Assembly: GCF_040115645.1 (NCBI RefSeq)
Contig: NC_089548.1
Span: 5,270,001 to 5,334,000, forward strand
Length of the DNA: 64,000 bases
Reading direction: 5' to 3'
From: Euwallacea fornicatus
Lineage: Eukaryota; Arthropoda; Insecta; Coleoptera; Curculionidae
In this document: in pieces, positions 12,501 to 26,204 of the stretch
How positions within the stretch are numbered: the first letter of the stretch is position 1
How the letters are laid out: each line of letters starts with the position of its first letter
Notes under the pieces: generated by a model
What the model saw: only the letters and a program-made list of their open reading frames with translations
Told to the model about the DNA's origin: nothing
The model's database searches: none
Position numbers and translations under genes: made by a program

Positions 12501-15015
12501 AACGATGCAGTTTTTCAAACTATTTGAAATCTTGTAGATAATCTAATGTATTGCTAAGAATGATTTCCAGGAAAGTTTGTCCGATCTAAAAAAAGCACAT
12601 TAAAATTAGTCTAAATCTCAATATCTTTAGTGCCAAAGAGAGAAGTATTGTCAATCGCCAGGTGGCCATCTAGGAATAATCAACTCTTGAAGGGAATCTC
12701 ATTCTGCGAAAGTCCTTCAAGGTTCAAGTGTTAATAGACCCAGCAATAACCAAGTTTTGTAGGGAATTAACCAGGTTTCCAGAGTTGCTCTAATAGACAG
12801 AAATACGCAATTTTTCAAATAAATTACGGAACATTCATATTTCAAAATACCAAATTGAAGGATCTTCTTGGCTCAAAACTAACGCACGCAATATTTTCCT
12901 TAAGGAGTGAGAAGGATGTTAAGAAGACAAGACCCTTCAGGTCCTCCCAATAAAAAAAAGTTCCATCTGAAAAATGTCTGTATGGAACACATTGCTGTTA
13001 TATCGTTAAACAAGCCTCAAGTTAAGAGACGTTGAAGAATAGTAATTTTAACAGGACTAAGAGCAAATGACGTGCATGCAGACTTGGCGTTCACCTCTTT
13101 GTCAAGAAATTTAATGAGATTATCAAAAAAATGGTTGTCCTGGACAAAAAAAAAAACATTGAAAAATAAAACAATTGGTTACATACGTGAACATGTATTG
13201 TCCGAAATAATTTCCATTCCAATAAGGCCCACGTTTTCCTAATCCCCGTTTAAAACGTGACAATCGCTAGGTTCAATTAAACGACTTTTCAATCTGATCC
13301 GAAGTGACGTTTTGCCTGTTAATTGTTTTTTTTTGCTTTTTTTCATTTCTGGCAACGGTTGTGTTAAACGAAACCTCTCCATATGCAAATGGAAGCGAGT
13401 TGTTTTCACTCTTTAAACGCCACTGGTCCTAATTGAATCCTGTTCGTTTGACCGAAACAAGAGTTTGGTCCCGCATAAATGAGAAATCCATGCAGTAATT
13501 TACTATAAAGCAAGAGGATTTATCGCTGGACGGATCCGACTTACAAACACTCAATTATATAAGTTGAATGAAGGAATAGATTGATGGTGGCCTGTAAGCT
13601 ATTGCTCAGCGGTTTCTATGCGAATTGAGAGCTTAATTTACACTATAATAGTGTACCATATGGGACTACTTATTATTCCCTTATCAAAAGTTTTATATTA
13701 TTGTATTTTCGATAAGTACCTAAAGCGATTTGTGCCGCAGAAAACTACTAAATAAATAAGAGGGGGAAAATATTTAAAATGGCCGAATGAATTGGGGGTG
13801 GTTCGAAGTTCGATCAACAGGATTTAGCGGGATCCCGTCAAAATTTTGGAGACCTGCTTCATATCTGGAGGGAATATATTGCACATTAAAGGGAAGATCT
13901 ACCATTATCTATTGTATAGCTTCTATTTCGATAAAGTTTGCCAAATTCCTGGTTCAAATTTGAAGCGTGTTAGAGCATAGAGTACTTCATACGAAGTTTC
14001 AATCCACAAAGGTAGGTCGTCAATTAACATCAACTATTTCCTGTGTTGCACACATAATACCTATGAATTATTAGCAATTTCTAATAGACTTACTAACGTA
14101 TGGATAGACCTCCCACAATTTTCAATAGTTAACAACGTAACGCCATTATCGGATAAAATCGCGAGATTTCAGTTTGGTTATTGCTCCCCGTGGGGTTTGC
14201 TGGACGTTTATTGCGGCATTACCAACCTTGCAAATATGTGCACGAAGCAATATAGGAACTTTAATGTATTTTCGAATTTATTACACTTCTCAGTTATAGC
14301 AAAATTATTTGGAACCATATCAAGAAATGTGCAGAGAGGGAGTAATTCTTAATCAACTCTAAGAAGTTACAAGGTACAAAGAAGGGTATAGGAGTTTACG
14401 AAGGTTTTAAATATTTATGCATTGGACGAACTTATTCGTGCTGAGAAATACTGATTCTGAGACATCTGGGAAATAGAAACTGTAATAAAAGGTGTGGGAG
14501 TTTTATTACACGTACTTATTCCCCATCTAAGGGATGCTGACTGAAATTATGACCAAGAGCAAATGTATTATACGATTATTTATCCATTAGAGCTTGAGCA
14601 AAGATGGTAGGAGAACGACTTTTGGAAATAGTTACATGAGTTAACATACGATTTGTAGGTAGCCACTGAAACTAAAATCTAACGTACATTGCAAGTTAAT
14701 TTCCCCAAAGCTAAGGCATTTTGCCGAATTCATTTAATAAACTCATATTTTCGCAGGTAAACTACTTTCGATATTCAAGCCCTGAGTTCTCCAAAAGGAT
14801 GACCATTTCACGAGCTTGAAATAAGGGTATAAATAAGCTCGGAACGTTCTCATCTTTAAGAGTTCCTCAGCTTGCCATTTTTTTTTTTAAAGAAGAAAAG
14901 TTAACAAAAAATGGAAAATAACTCGACATCTCATAGTTCATATCGAACTTAAAAGTAAGGCAAATATGCCCCAAAATTCTGCATTTTCTATCGTTGAAAA
15001 AATAAATTACGTACT
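9523..15015. other. Gene-poor stretch upstream of MIP
   Basis: I see no gene in these 5.5 kb. Reading frames are under 100 codons, lack family motifs and lie in AT-rich sequence. The right part of a MIP 5' untranslated exon and promoter must lie somewhere here but cannot be placed from sequence alone. Confidence 0.4.
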
Positions 15016-15306
15016 TTCCGATATCTTTCGATCTCTCCCAGCTAATTTTACCAAATTTCGCATCTGGAGGTTTTTTGAAACGAAAAACTCAAGTTTCTCA
15101 ACGATTAAGTCGTACCTTCTAGGGGGCGCCACAAGCGACGATTAGGGTGTTCACTCAAAAGTGCTAAAACCGCTAGTCTCGATGGTCGCTTGTGGCGCCT
15201 TCTGGAAGATACAACTAAACCGTTGATAAATTAGAATCTTTTTCCGAAAAACCGCCGGATACGAAATTTTGTAACATTAGCTGGAAGAGACCGAAATATA
15301 TTTCAA
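15016..15306. repeat. Large imperfect inverted repeat (foldback/MITE-like)
   Basis: The arms at 15016-15139 and 15185-15306 are reverse complements of each other with scattered mismatches. The inner ends are best matched: GGCGCCACAAGCGAC on the left and its complement on the right. CCAGCTAAT and AAATTTCG also recur in both arms. The spacer is about 45 bp. There is no coding capacity. The structure fits a foldback or MITE transposon. The outer ends are less clear, so the element may extend beyond these limits. Confidence 0.7.
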
Positions 15307-18300
15307 AAAATGTATGATTTGTTTGGCAACTTTGATACCCCGCATCTTGAAAACTAAACACGCTAAAAACACATTTTTATATTAACTTTCCATCTTAAAA
15401 TTACTTGAAAAACCACCCAGTGAAATATCGAACGCTTATTCAAAAACTCCCTGTGTATAAGCCGAGTCAAGCCGTCTTGCAGAACAAATATTTTAAATGG
15501 GATTAATCACGCATCTTGTCTATTAGAAAATTTTTGACTTCCGACTATCGCAGCTTAATGGAACTTGGTTTCAGGCCAAAATGCACCATTTTGAATCCAT
15601 TTTGAAAATACTTTCGGCACTTCCGTTTACGTCGAAAATAGTTAGTAACTTCAATGTTTTAAGCGGAACTCCCTAGTTTTTCACAATTTAAATTTAATGA
15701 AAAATTGAAGATTTAATTTCAAAGACACTTTTTGTAAAATATCTTATGTCTGATGTTTACCGTTTTCGAGTTATACCGGAAATTTTGAGAACTTCGACGG
15801 AAATCGGCGTTGTGCACCGACCGCTGCAAATTTTGAGATCGGCGTTCTGGGGCTCAAAGAGGACTCAACAAGCTACATTTTGACTTATATCAATTTGGCA
15901 AAAGGTCTTCTACAACCTCCGAAATGTGCCTGCGAAGTTTAACAACTTCAAACCTCAATAACTTGGGTGTGTCAAATGGAACTCAAAAGAGGCTAGGCTA
16001 GCGCTGTTCGCATATCGATCGTTCGCATACTTAAGCTTAAACCCAGATATAAACTATAACATAACAAAAGGCGCTCTATGACTTACGGCGATATTGGCAC
16101 CACTTAGGTTCGTGAACACAGGTTCTAACAAAAGCAGTTGAAATTTTTATCGATTTTTAACGTCGAAAAACTTTATTTAAATTGATGAAAAGTTTGTCAT
16201 TTCATTAGCTGAAAAACGAAGGTAAATCGTTGGGAAACGGGAAAAATTCATAGAGTCAATTGAAAATACGTTTGCGTCCAAAATAACACATATACGGAAA
16301 TTGATAACTGAAGATCGCGGTTGGAGTCAATATTTAACTGATAAGAAAGGCCACTTCAGATTCTGTGTAAAACGTGTATTTGCATGAATTGGAAAGGAAG
16401 GCTGAAAGGAGATAAAATTTTCTAACATTTTCAAGCCCCGAAAGCTTTACCTAAAGTGGTAAAAACGTTATCATATCGTGAGTTAGAGAGGGTGATAAAA
16501 GTAATTGTAGCTACTGCCTTTTTTTTAACATTTTTCCACATTTCACGCAAACGGGGAGAGATGACAAGTAACGATGGATATTCCCACTTGTAGTGGCAGC
16601 ATTAAAGAATTGGTATTAATTTTATAAATAAGGTTAGCTACGCTTAAAAGCTCAAAGCTCCGTTTGAGTGAAGAGAAACAAACAAAAAAAAAAAAAACAT
16701 TTTGAGTGGATAACAATTTCTGTGAACTGCAAAAGCATTCGGTTTCGAGAGCTAAAGGGTCACGCCTATAAAAGCCATTCGAGATTTAAAACGTAACATC
16801 GTAGGATACACATGGAAAAAAGGTACAATTCAGTGGATAAGTAACGAAGGTTGGCTCAACTTCCGTGGTGCTCCGTTCCGAAGAGTCAAACGTGGGCAAA
16901 AGTGAACTTGGAAAATTTAGAGCTGCATGACGAACGAGGAATAATTCCGCCATGACGATATTATTGGATTTCTAAGCATTGCAGTGGGAACATATAAGTA
17001 CACTAAAAAGGAACGCTATTCCGTATCTTCGAGGCCTAAATGATTCATGGAACGAATGAGGGAATGCCGTTGAATCAGTCTCCAAGATATCGCAGGTGCG
17101 AATTTTGGCACCCAAAACTTGCAGGCCTAAGAGCCACTTCCTAACCGACGGCTCACGCAGTGGAAACATCGTTTCCAGTAGTTTTTCCATATTGTACTTC
17201 TATGCATTTTTCGATTTTCGACTTCAGCTAGGAGAATCTAATCGGTAGAAACACACGAATAATAAAAACATCGTAAAAGATTCGCGAAGGATAGATCCTA
17301 CTTCGAATCCCTTTTCTGTAAATAACGGCGCCCTTTCGAAGCTCAATACCTAACAATTTAAGCCCTACTTCCTGATATATTGTCCCTGTTTCATTCCATT
17401 TGTTTTGGTACTTATATCGATATATTATGAACTTTCATTTGTCTACTTATGCTGGAAATCCGATCCATTTAAAACGAAATTACATAGAAACTGTTTAGAT
17501 AGTGAAATATGTTGCACCCGAGCCTATCTAAAGCGAAACAAAGCAAATTTCCTGGAAAAATACGTGATTTGATTTGAAATTCAATGAGGTACGAAAACCG
17601 CTCTTTTTGGCATATGTAGACATAAATAAAAAAACAGAGATGATTCATGTTTAAATGGAAGAAAAGGGGATCTTTTTTCGGTATGCATAAATCCAGGAAA
17701 GATCCAATATAAGAATCTACGAGTATGTTTAAGATAAAGGACGAACCTGAGTAATTTGTCTTCCGTTTGAAATCATCATCAAGAACTCATACCCGCTCTG
17801 TATCCGCATCCAAGCCGCCATTCTTTATGAGCGGCCCGGCCATGACGGGCTCGAAAAAGGGAAAGTGCCCGGCCATTATAATTTTCTAAAGGGCCCAGAA
17901 GTGACTATTTGGCGTAAGTTACAGATAATGTAAACTCACATGGATTTGCCAGGGAGGAAGTTGTCTCGGCATATTTTGATCCTCAATGGGGCACAATTTG
18001 AAAAATGACAAGGCAGGCGACGTGCCCTTTTTTAATAAATAATGACGCTTTCGACATGACGAATATGACACAAAGAGGAGCGTTCGTTCCAGTCATGTTG
18101 CGAAATGTAATTTTGCAAAAAGTGAAGATATATTAGCACGAAGCTGAAAATGTTTCTCTGTGTTTACGGACGTTTAAAGCACTCTTCTAAGAATTGGCGC
18201 AACCATCGGCCAGTTTTAATTGCCCAAAGTGCTCACGACGCGCTTTACTATGTTTTTGCAAAGCATCGTAAGTAATTATTGTAACCTTCTACCTAAACTT

Positions 18301-19470
18301 CCCTAGCTACTCCGGTTAATTCACTTCCAAACTGTTCCAATGAAACTCTACAATTTACTTAACTTCCAGCACTTCCCTCGTCTTTAAATTTAACAATTTA
18401 GGGGTGCGTTCAAACGAAAGATTTTAAACCGAACACGATTTCATGCTCAACAACTTCTCGCCACCTGAATTCTGGTTTAATAAACAGGTATAATATTTCG
18501 CGTGTTTTTTTGTGATTTTCAGCATTTTATTCGTGTCTTTTAAACCGTTTTGAAAAATTTAAAATTTCGAAAATATTTCATCTCCTTGGAAAACTAAGTT
18601 ATCCTGTTTGCCACGCCGCGATATCGATAAAGAAAAAGAGTTGTTCCCTCCAAGTGGGCCTTTTCACGACCAACTTTCTGAGTCGGCGAAACCGTAAATT
18701 GGAGCTTAAAGTCATGAGAAATGCCTTCACCTGCACCGGCAAGTTCGCAGAATTTAAAAATTGTCCTGTAAAGCTCAGGGAATTTTCCTCGTTTTTCAGG
18801 CCCCAGTGCCAGGCGTATTTCTGAAGTCCTGAGCCAAGAAAATCAAAACCCCCAATAACGTTTGATGAGCCGCTTAGTTTTTACTCGGGCAATCCTGGAT
18901 TTGTCTCGCACGATCTCGTCGTGATGTTCACGCAAAATAAGCAAGTTACATCGAAGTTCCCAACTATGCAGTTGAGCAAGCAGCAAAGCAAATTACATGA
19001 AAATTAGTCCCTCCTCCACTCCACAATGGAATTGATGTCGTGTAAACAAGAACTCCTGAAACCTGAATGAATGGAGAAATCCAGCTTATTATGCTTGTCG
19101 TTGTGATTAATGTTCTGGGCTTAGTTAAAGTCCAATCTACTTTTTTGGATCTAAGAACTGACCACGTTCTAGTCTATCGGAGCCTAACATAGAAACGCAA
19201 TGCTCCGAATAATCTCTAGCCAAGAGAGGCGCTTTTTTGTTCGCTCATGTTTGATTTGCATTAAATTAAAAGCAGCTTTTTAGAGATAAGAGAAGAAAAA
19301 TGAAATTTTCCAGTCCTGAAATGCAAGCCATGAAAATTGGCTCTAAAAGCCTTAGGCAACGCAGAACTTTTCACACTCTTGCGTTGTTTGTGTCAGTTTT
19401 GATAACTTTAAGCCCTTGCTAACGAAGGGCAAAAGTAACGTTTCGCAGATAAATGTAGGAGAGTAAAATA
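15307..19470. other. No gene seen
   Basis: These 4.2 kb of AT-rich sequence have no recognisable coding exon, RNA gene or paired repeat. A short GC-richer patch near 17800-17890 holds two CCCGGCCAT-type boxes but nothing to build a call on. Confidence 0.4.
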
Positions 19471-20890
19471 CACTGACTTTCAAAAAAACCGCAACACCAA
19501 GAAGTACACGTTTGACATTCAGGCATTACGTTGGGTCCGGTAATAGATAAAAAAAAACGATCAAAATATCAAAAGAAAATTATTGTGAATAAGTGAAAAA
19601 ATTTAATAATAATTTAATAGTGGGTGGTACCTCCTCTTAAATTAATACATTCCTGTGAGCGACGTGGCGTGCTTAAAATTAAATTGTCAATATCTTCCTG
19701 TGGTATTGTATCCCAGGCAATCTGCACCCGCTCGCGGAGTTCATCTATGGTCCCTGGAGGGCGAGCTAAACGTTGAAGTCTCCGACCCATTATATCCCAT
19801 ACGTGCTCTATTGGGGACGAATCTGGAGGGCGAGCTGGCCAAGGCAAAGTATCCAAATTTTCAGCTTCCAAATACTTCAAAGTATCGTTGGCTACATGTG
19901 GTCGCGCATTATCCTGTTGAAATACGCTTGCAGGATGGTCGTGCATGTATGGTACAAGACCCGGTTCTAAGACACTACTAATGTGCCTCTGAGCATTTAA
20001 TCTATCATAAATGAAAACAAGAGGAGACCGACTACCATACCGGATGGCACCCCAAACCATGACACCTGGTGTTAAACCGGAATGACGCCTTTCCGAAAAG
20101 TCCAAATTTAATCGCTCTCCTCTGCGCCTTCTAACACGTAACCCCGTCCATCAGATCGCCATAAACAAAATCGGCTCTCATCACTGAGCACGATTCTTCT
20201 CCGCTCATCCGCCCATTGCACTCTCAGACGACACCACTCCAGTCGGGCCACCCAGTGGTTTCGTGATAATGGCAGCCGACGCATAGGACGATATGAATTT
20301 AGTCCAAAACTTCGAATTCTGCGATGCATCGTACTAAGGGAGGCCCTTCGATTTAGGGTGGCTACCCAGTCAGCACCAAGAGACAGGAATTGTTTCAAAC
20401 GGGGCGCCAGTCGCTGAACGGCGAAGTCGCCGGTCTTCGCGTCGGTTCGCCATTCTTGGACGGCCACTACCACGATGACGATTTACCGACCCTTCGTTAG
20501 ACCAAGCCCTTAGCGCTGTTGATGCGTTTCGATCCGATCTACGTGCAATTTCGCGGCAAGATGAACCTGCCTCGTGCATACCAACAATTCTTCCCCTTTG
20601 GAAGGGAGTTAACTGCATTTTGGCGTACACGAGGCGTTTTGCACTGCCACACATTCAATATGGTACTGACGGTAGTACCTTCATCGCTATCCGCCTGTAG
20701 GAAAATTTGCAAAAAGAACGATCGTCACAGATAAAAAAAGTAAAGAAAAACTTCATATCACGTTAAAATACGAACTCGAAATTTTTATCATTTTTTTCTC
20801 TTCGCAAGTCTGAAATCGTACCAAAATTTCGAACACATACAGTGCGTTCCTTGTGGCGTTGCGGTTTTTTTGAAAGGTCCATTTCACAGT
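19471..20890 (-). mobile_element. Tc1-like DNA transposon, near full length, inactive
   Basis: The terminal inverted repeats are visible. The left end has GACTTTCAAAAAAACCGCAA (from about 19474). The right end carries its reverse complement with small changes (GCGGTTTTTTTGAAAGGTCC near 20861-20880). TA precedes the left end at 19469-19470. Between them lies one transposase pseudogene on the minus strand. At about 1.4 kb it is close to the usual length of a Tc1 element. The right end is uncertain by about 10 bases because the arms differ by a small insertion. Confidence 0.88.
19614..20618 (-). pseudogene. Tc1-family transposase, broken by two frameshifts
   Basis: The reading starts at 20618 (MQLTPFQRGRIVGMHEAG), with a helix-turn-helix region and the GRPR motif typical of Tc1 DNA-binding domains. 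The frame then shifts near 20395 to a part containing the first catalytic Asp (IVLSDESRF). A second shift near 20110-20140 leads to VMVWGAIRYGSRS, the second Asp (QQDNARPHVA) and the final Glu (SSPIEHVWD). These two are separated by 34 residues, so this is a DD34E transposase. All three acidic residues survive but the frame is broken twice, so the copy cannot make its own transposase. Confidence 0.9.
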
Positions 20891-23800
20891 TGCAACAATG
20901 CCGATTGGCGGCCGCACGATCGGGTTGAAGTTTAAACAATGGTCTGTTAATAAAAGGAGAAGAATTAATCGTTGATTACCGCGCTTGTTTGTTAATTGGC
21001 TCAAATAAAAATATGCAACATTTAACAAAATTCTCTATGGTAATTTTATCGGTTTTTCCTTCCGGATTGGTGGATAATTGCAAAGCGCGGCCAAAAATTA
21101 CAGTTGAAACGAAATATGAAAGTGTCACGGTAAATGTGCCCGCTCTAATTAAACAAATCAAAAAGGATTTAGAGATAACACTGTGTGGCTAAAATTAATC
21201 AACATAATATTTACGCAGTATTATCTCTATCCGACACGTTATAGGCGAACAAAATAATTTGTTTAATGAACTTTAATAACTGCACCATGTGTGTTTGTAA
21301 AAGGAAAGATAAAAGTAGAGTTATAAATGTGTAAAGTTTTCCCTACGCAGGAACTCAGGATCATCCCGCCTTAGTGCGAGCGCCGAGGTTTCGCAAACAC
21401 TCCTGAGGTATTTTAATCTGCGTTAATGCACATACAACTTACTTTACAAACTTTTATGGAATTACCTGATTAATCAAATATTGAAGCTACACGACTTGAT
21501 GGAATATTGAAGGAACTTCGCCGAAGACAAAGGCAGAGATTTATGAGTTTGTCAAAGAGGCTTGGAAAAAATCCAGAGGGGGGATTTTTCCGTTCTATAC
21601 TACCTACTTAGCAAACAACCTCTCGCAGAACATAAAAACAATAACGAGAGACACACAAAATGAGACGCGGGGCAGTATTTAACTGCTACGATAAAGATAC
21701 TAATTTACACAGAAGACTCCCCCAGACTCGTAAAGGAAATAATAAAGTCCATGAAACAGCCATTTAGTAGGTCATTAGGAAAATACTTGCTTCAATTGCA
21801 GTCAGATTTCTGCAAATAACGATTTTCGAGATGTGAAATAAAATTTTATTTCAAACACTTATCTAAAAATTTCAAGGATTTAATTGGAGGTCTCGTTGCT
21901 GTTCGTGACACTCTAGTAAATTTTGCCCGAATTCGATTTTACCATATTTAATTAAATTCATAAACACAGTCACTTGACGGTGAATTATCCGATAAAATCG
22001 CCGAAAATTTAATGTAAATTACAAATATGACCCGAAAGCGTAGACGTACAGAAGGACGAGCTTACGGGACAGACGCTGCTTATTAGCTTTTTACAGCGGA
22101 ACGTGTCCATTTTAAAATGTATTGATTTGTGGCATGAGACTAGAATTTAATTGCAGAGCCATCTGGGCGTTGTTACCTCCGTTAGATGCACATTAATCAG
22201 TTTTCATAGCACAATTGTCAAGGCTGATGTACATTTTGGTGGTGTTGGGTCCTGGGAGCGATTACTGCAGTTCCCGGAAACCCGTTGATACTGAATTTGA
22301 GCAAAAGTTTCCGTGGGTATATCCGTACGACAAAAGCTGCGTTCTAGGTTGCTGCAAGCCGGTCAAAAATTGCGAGGAATTGGTCCACGGAAGCGTGGTT
22401 CCGTTCCTTCGAAGTTGCCCTTCGAAGACCTCACTGGAAATGTAGCTTTTGTTGACTTAGGGTTGCTCAGAATTGCAAAAAATCCTCTTTATTTTTCATT
22501 CGAGGCGCTTAAAAGTCTCGTGAATTGTCTAATCTTCAGACCTTTCGAGTTAGAAAACACAAACGAGTACTCGTAGATCACATGATAAGCTTAGAAAGTA
22601 CTCAAACATGGCGCGTCAACTTACTAGAAAGTCTCCTCCGCATCCCGAAAATTTCTCTTCGGGGTCCTCTGCAACGGCTGAACGTATGAAAAATGCAAAA
22701 ATCCCATTCGCAGAACCACGAGTGACAAAGACGGAATGTCGAAATTAATGTTTTATAAGTTGGTTTGCATTATAAAATGCCTTTCGAACCATCTCAGGAA
22801 TTTTTCGGTTGCAGGAGAAAATATTTCGCGACGTTCTGGTTTACTCAGATGTCACTAGAATGTCCCTTCAATTCACCCCGACCAGCTCAGACATTCCAAA
22901 AATTACTTCTCTTGGTACCTCGATTCGCTCAGGAGTTTCTATGAGCTCCTCTCGGGAGCTAATTGGAGAATTAATATTTTGTGTTACTGAAGAAGAGCAA
23001 AAACTCCTTTCAAGTAATTCTGGAAGTGCTCAGGGACTTCAAAGAAGTATCTTTGCCGGTAACTTCTTCGACTTCTCAGGGACTCCGGAAAAGGCTTCAT
23101 TTAATAAAAAAAACTCAGTTCAATCAGGAGTCGTACAAACTTTACACGGAGTTGCGCCCTAGTCAGCCACAATAAAAAAAACTGTTCAGATCACTTTTAT
23201 TAATCATAAATCAAAATTGCCCTATCGGTCAACGATGCTCAAAGATTCCACAATACTTATTGGTCGTGAGCTTACTTCAGGGTATTCGGGCTTATCACAA
23301 GAGGTTCCTTTCAGCCCGCTTTAACTTCACCGAGAAACGACAAAAATATTTCCCGAACTCACGTTAGGCACTGAAACATTTCAGATATTTGCTGCTTAGG
23401 TCATCTAGTGGAAAACTCAGAAAAATATCACTTCGAGTACTGAATCGATTTCGGGATTATCTAGCATCACTAGTGTCCTAGTGGTATCTACGGCAATCCG
23501 AAAGAAAATGATTCTCCGTCGCCACCACGCTCCATCCAACCATTCCCGCTCTCAGGTCACCAAGAGCGAAAATGGTTTGCGGAGAGGACTAGACCTCGGA
23601 GAGTTCCACAGGCCGGGCATAGAGCCGGACCCGGCCAGAAGTCGGCACTAGACCGGGTCAACTTAATATCTTCCGGGCTCGGGTCGGGGTTTTTAACAAA
23701 TCACTTAAAACTGTTAATAAGGCAGTTTTTAGTAAACTGTTTGGAAATATCGAATAATAAATTACCGTTGAATCTCACTGTATTAAAGCCAGATTTGATA

Positions 23801-26133
23801 TTTGATCAAGGCGTGTGTAGATATCAGATTTTACTACAGCCAGTTTAATCCGGCTGAGTGGGGCCGAGATGAGACTCTTTCAGGCTCGGACCAGATTTGA
23901 CCGTATGAAATAGGTTTGTTTTGATCCTTAATGCGGATAAACAGGGTGTGAGGCTATAACCATATAAGAATATAAGCAGGATAAGCAAAACGATATCTCT
24001 AAGGATTTCGTATCAAAAATGTATCCGTGGAAGAAATAACTGTTCGGATCTAATAGGAGGAATATTTTCGATAGATTTAACCAGATGGACAGTATTGAGT
24101 ATTGAGTATTGAAAAAATGAGTTGTAGGAAAAACAAGTAGCAAATGAGGTCTTTCAGGTCCCAAAAACACCTACGAATTTAAGTCAAAGCAAACACTGGC
24201 TGAATAATTTGGAGAAGAGAAACGGGTAGAATACAACTCGTGATGATTGTGCAAGATCATTAAAGCTTGTTCTAACTGCGGCAGAAAAAGGCTTCAAAAA
24301 GGATTCAACGGGATCAGTTAGTTCGTGTGGAAATCAGGTGTTGGTCAAGTTTTAGTTAACCAACATCCAAAGCAATTTAATTAAAACTTAATTGTCTAAG
24401 AACCACATGGAGGTTATTGGATTCGTTGAACATTCGATAGAGCTCATTGGGTCAAACTTAGAAAATAAGCCCTTAAAGCATCGATCGTCACGGCAATATG
24501 CGGATCTAAAAAATGTGAAAAAAACCAATTTGTTCGCCTAAAATCGCCCAAATGCTCACTTCGGTGTTATCACTGAACATAACTCCGTCTTTGATTTCAA
24601 AGTCTTAATATGAAAATTATAGCCTTTGTGCCACTTTCAGACTCGTACCGAAAACAATCTATTATAGACGAGCTCAAGTTTCTCCTGGGCACGTGTTTAC
24701 ACCCAAATCGTATTCCCTCTTCTCAAATGGAGACTCTATTTGATCCGGTAACTAAATAAGATTGATCGAGCCAACTTCCGTTTAAGTAACCAAAACTAAT
24801 TTAATCAAATCTGCATCTTTAGAATCCAGAATGATTTCCCCTTAACTGATGGGAGATGGGGCACAAGCCAAACTATTTAAGACGGCAATTACTTCAAGAT
24901 CCAATTCCAGTAGGTAACGTTGAACTTAAATTATCTTCTGCAAACTGAAGTTAGTTGATTCGGGATTAAAAATGCCTACTTTCGCCATCAGCTCAGATTA
25001 TGACGAAATATTTCGCAATCTAATGAGATCGCTGTCGCTATTGGAAAACGTTCATTTCGGCTCCGAACAAATAGAGTACTTTGTGCTCTTTAAAGTTTAG
25101 AGTGTCTCCGGGGGAGCAGGCTGCGAGGGCAGTGCCGGTTTTCGCACCTAACGACGTGTCTCGCAGGCCCTGCGTGTCTTTCTCGGCGAATTACAATTGA
25201 CTTTATTTACACCGGAAAAAGTTATTTATAATTCTTCATTTAGACGGACACCGGCCCCTCAGGCCGAAATCAACAGTCGTGGGAGGGAGGCGCCGGGGCG
25301 ATTGCCATAATGGGAAAATGAAAACGATTGCCCCGGAAATGGAGGTTGGGAAATCGCATTTAGCTAGTTTAAGTAAATATGTAAATAGAGCGAGTTGACC
25401 TCTTGATTTGAGCGATCAACTTGTTTTTGATCGTCCACGTCGAACGGGACAAAGGGCCCGCAATAAGAAATGATTTGATTCGCTGCAAGTGCGTAAATTC
25501 GCAATGGATTCGCGTGCTTTCCGCAGTTAAAATGGAATTTCTATAACGTATCCCTTCCACATTTATCAATTTTAGCCCTTTTGTGCGGTTCTATTGCCTT
25601 GCAAATGATGTAAACTAAAATGTGTCTGGTTTTAAACGTATCTCTCGACAACGACACATGTTTGCGGCATCCGCTAAATTATTGTCGAAGCAATAACGAG
25701 AACGAGACCAATAAAAATTATTGTTTAGAGGGTTTAATGAGATGTCCAGTGAATCTGGGGAACGGATAATTAGGTCCGACCTCAAACTTTATTCAGTAGA
25801 TGTTGAAGCGAAACGCGCCCTTAAAACCGAGCGGAGTATGCTTCTTTGAGGGCATTTTAACTCGGCGTATCAAACGAGCGTTGAGGTGAGACAATGAATT
25901 TGGTCCATTTATAGTTGAGGAATTTCTTAATTAGTTACACTCGGGGGGTGAAAAACTGGGTTGAAACTTTAAAACTGGGGAAGCTTACGAGGGCCCCCTA
26001 TGCGGTGCCCAACATTTTATATCCGAAACAAAAACGACACTTTCAACGTCCACTTCTCAGTTCGGACATAATTCGAACCCCCCCGTGAGTTTGCCGAATA
26101 GGGCATTAAGGATTTCCATTTCTTTTAGGCCAG
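20891..26133. other. No gene supported
   Basis: These 5.2 kb contain only short frames. A 76-codon frame from 22215 (non-ATG start, several Cys) and a 117-codon frame at 22809-23162 were examined and match no family I know. Around 23600-23690 there is a GC-rich patch with repeated CCGGGC/CCGGAC motifs. GTATTGAGTATTGAGTATTG near 24093 is a short tandem repeat. GC-richer sequence at 25080-25200 and 25980-26060 has no readable gene. Confidence 0.35.
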
Positions 26134-26140
26134 TATAAAG
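26134..26140 (+). promoter_or_regulatory. Possible TATA box
   Basis: TATAAAG lies about 70 bases before the ATG of the small Cys-rich frame at 26205. The spacing would suit a core promoter with a short leader. In AT-rich DNA this can arise by chance. Confidence 0.15.
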
Positions 26141-26204
26141 GGAAATTCCCCTCTTAACCTTTCCCAAGTTGCAATAAGCGCATATTTAAGGGCCGGCGTC
26201 AATA

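Noticed and set aside
22809..23162. 117-codon plus-strand frame
   Set aside because: No family resemblance, no signal peptide, no splice support, and an overlapping frame of similar quality; probably chance.
24090..24115. GTATTGA tandem repeat as a functional site
   Set aside because: Only about three units; simple slippage explains it.
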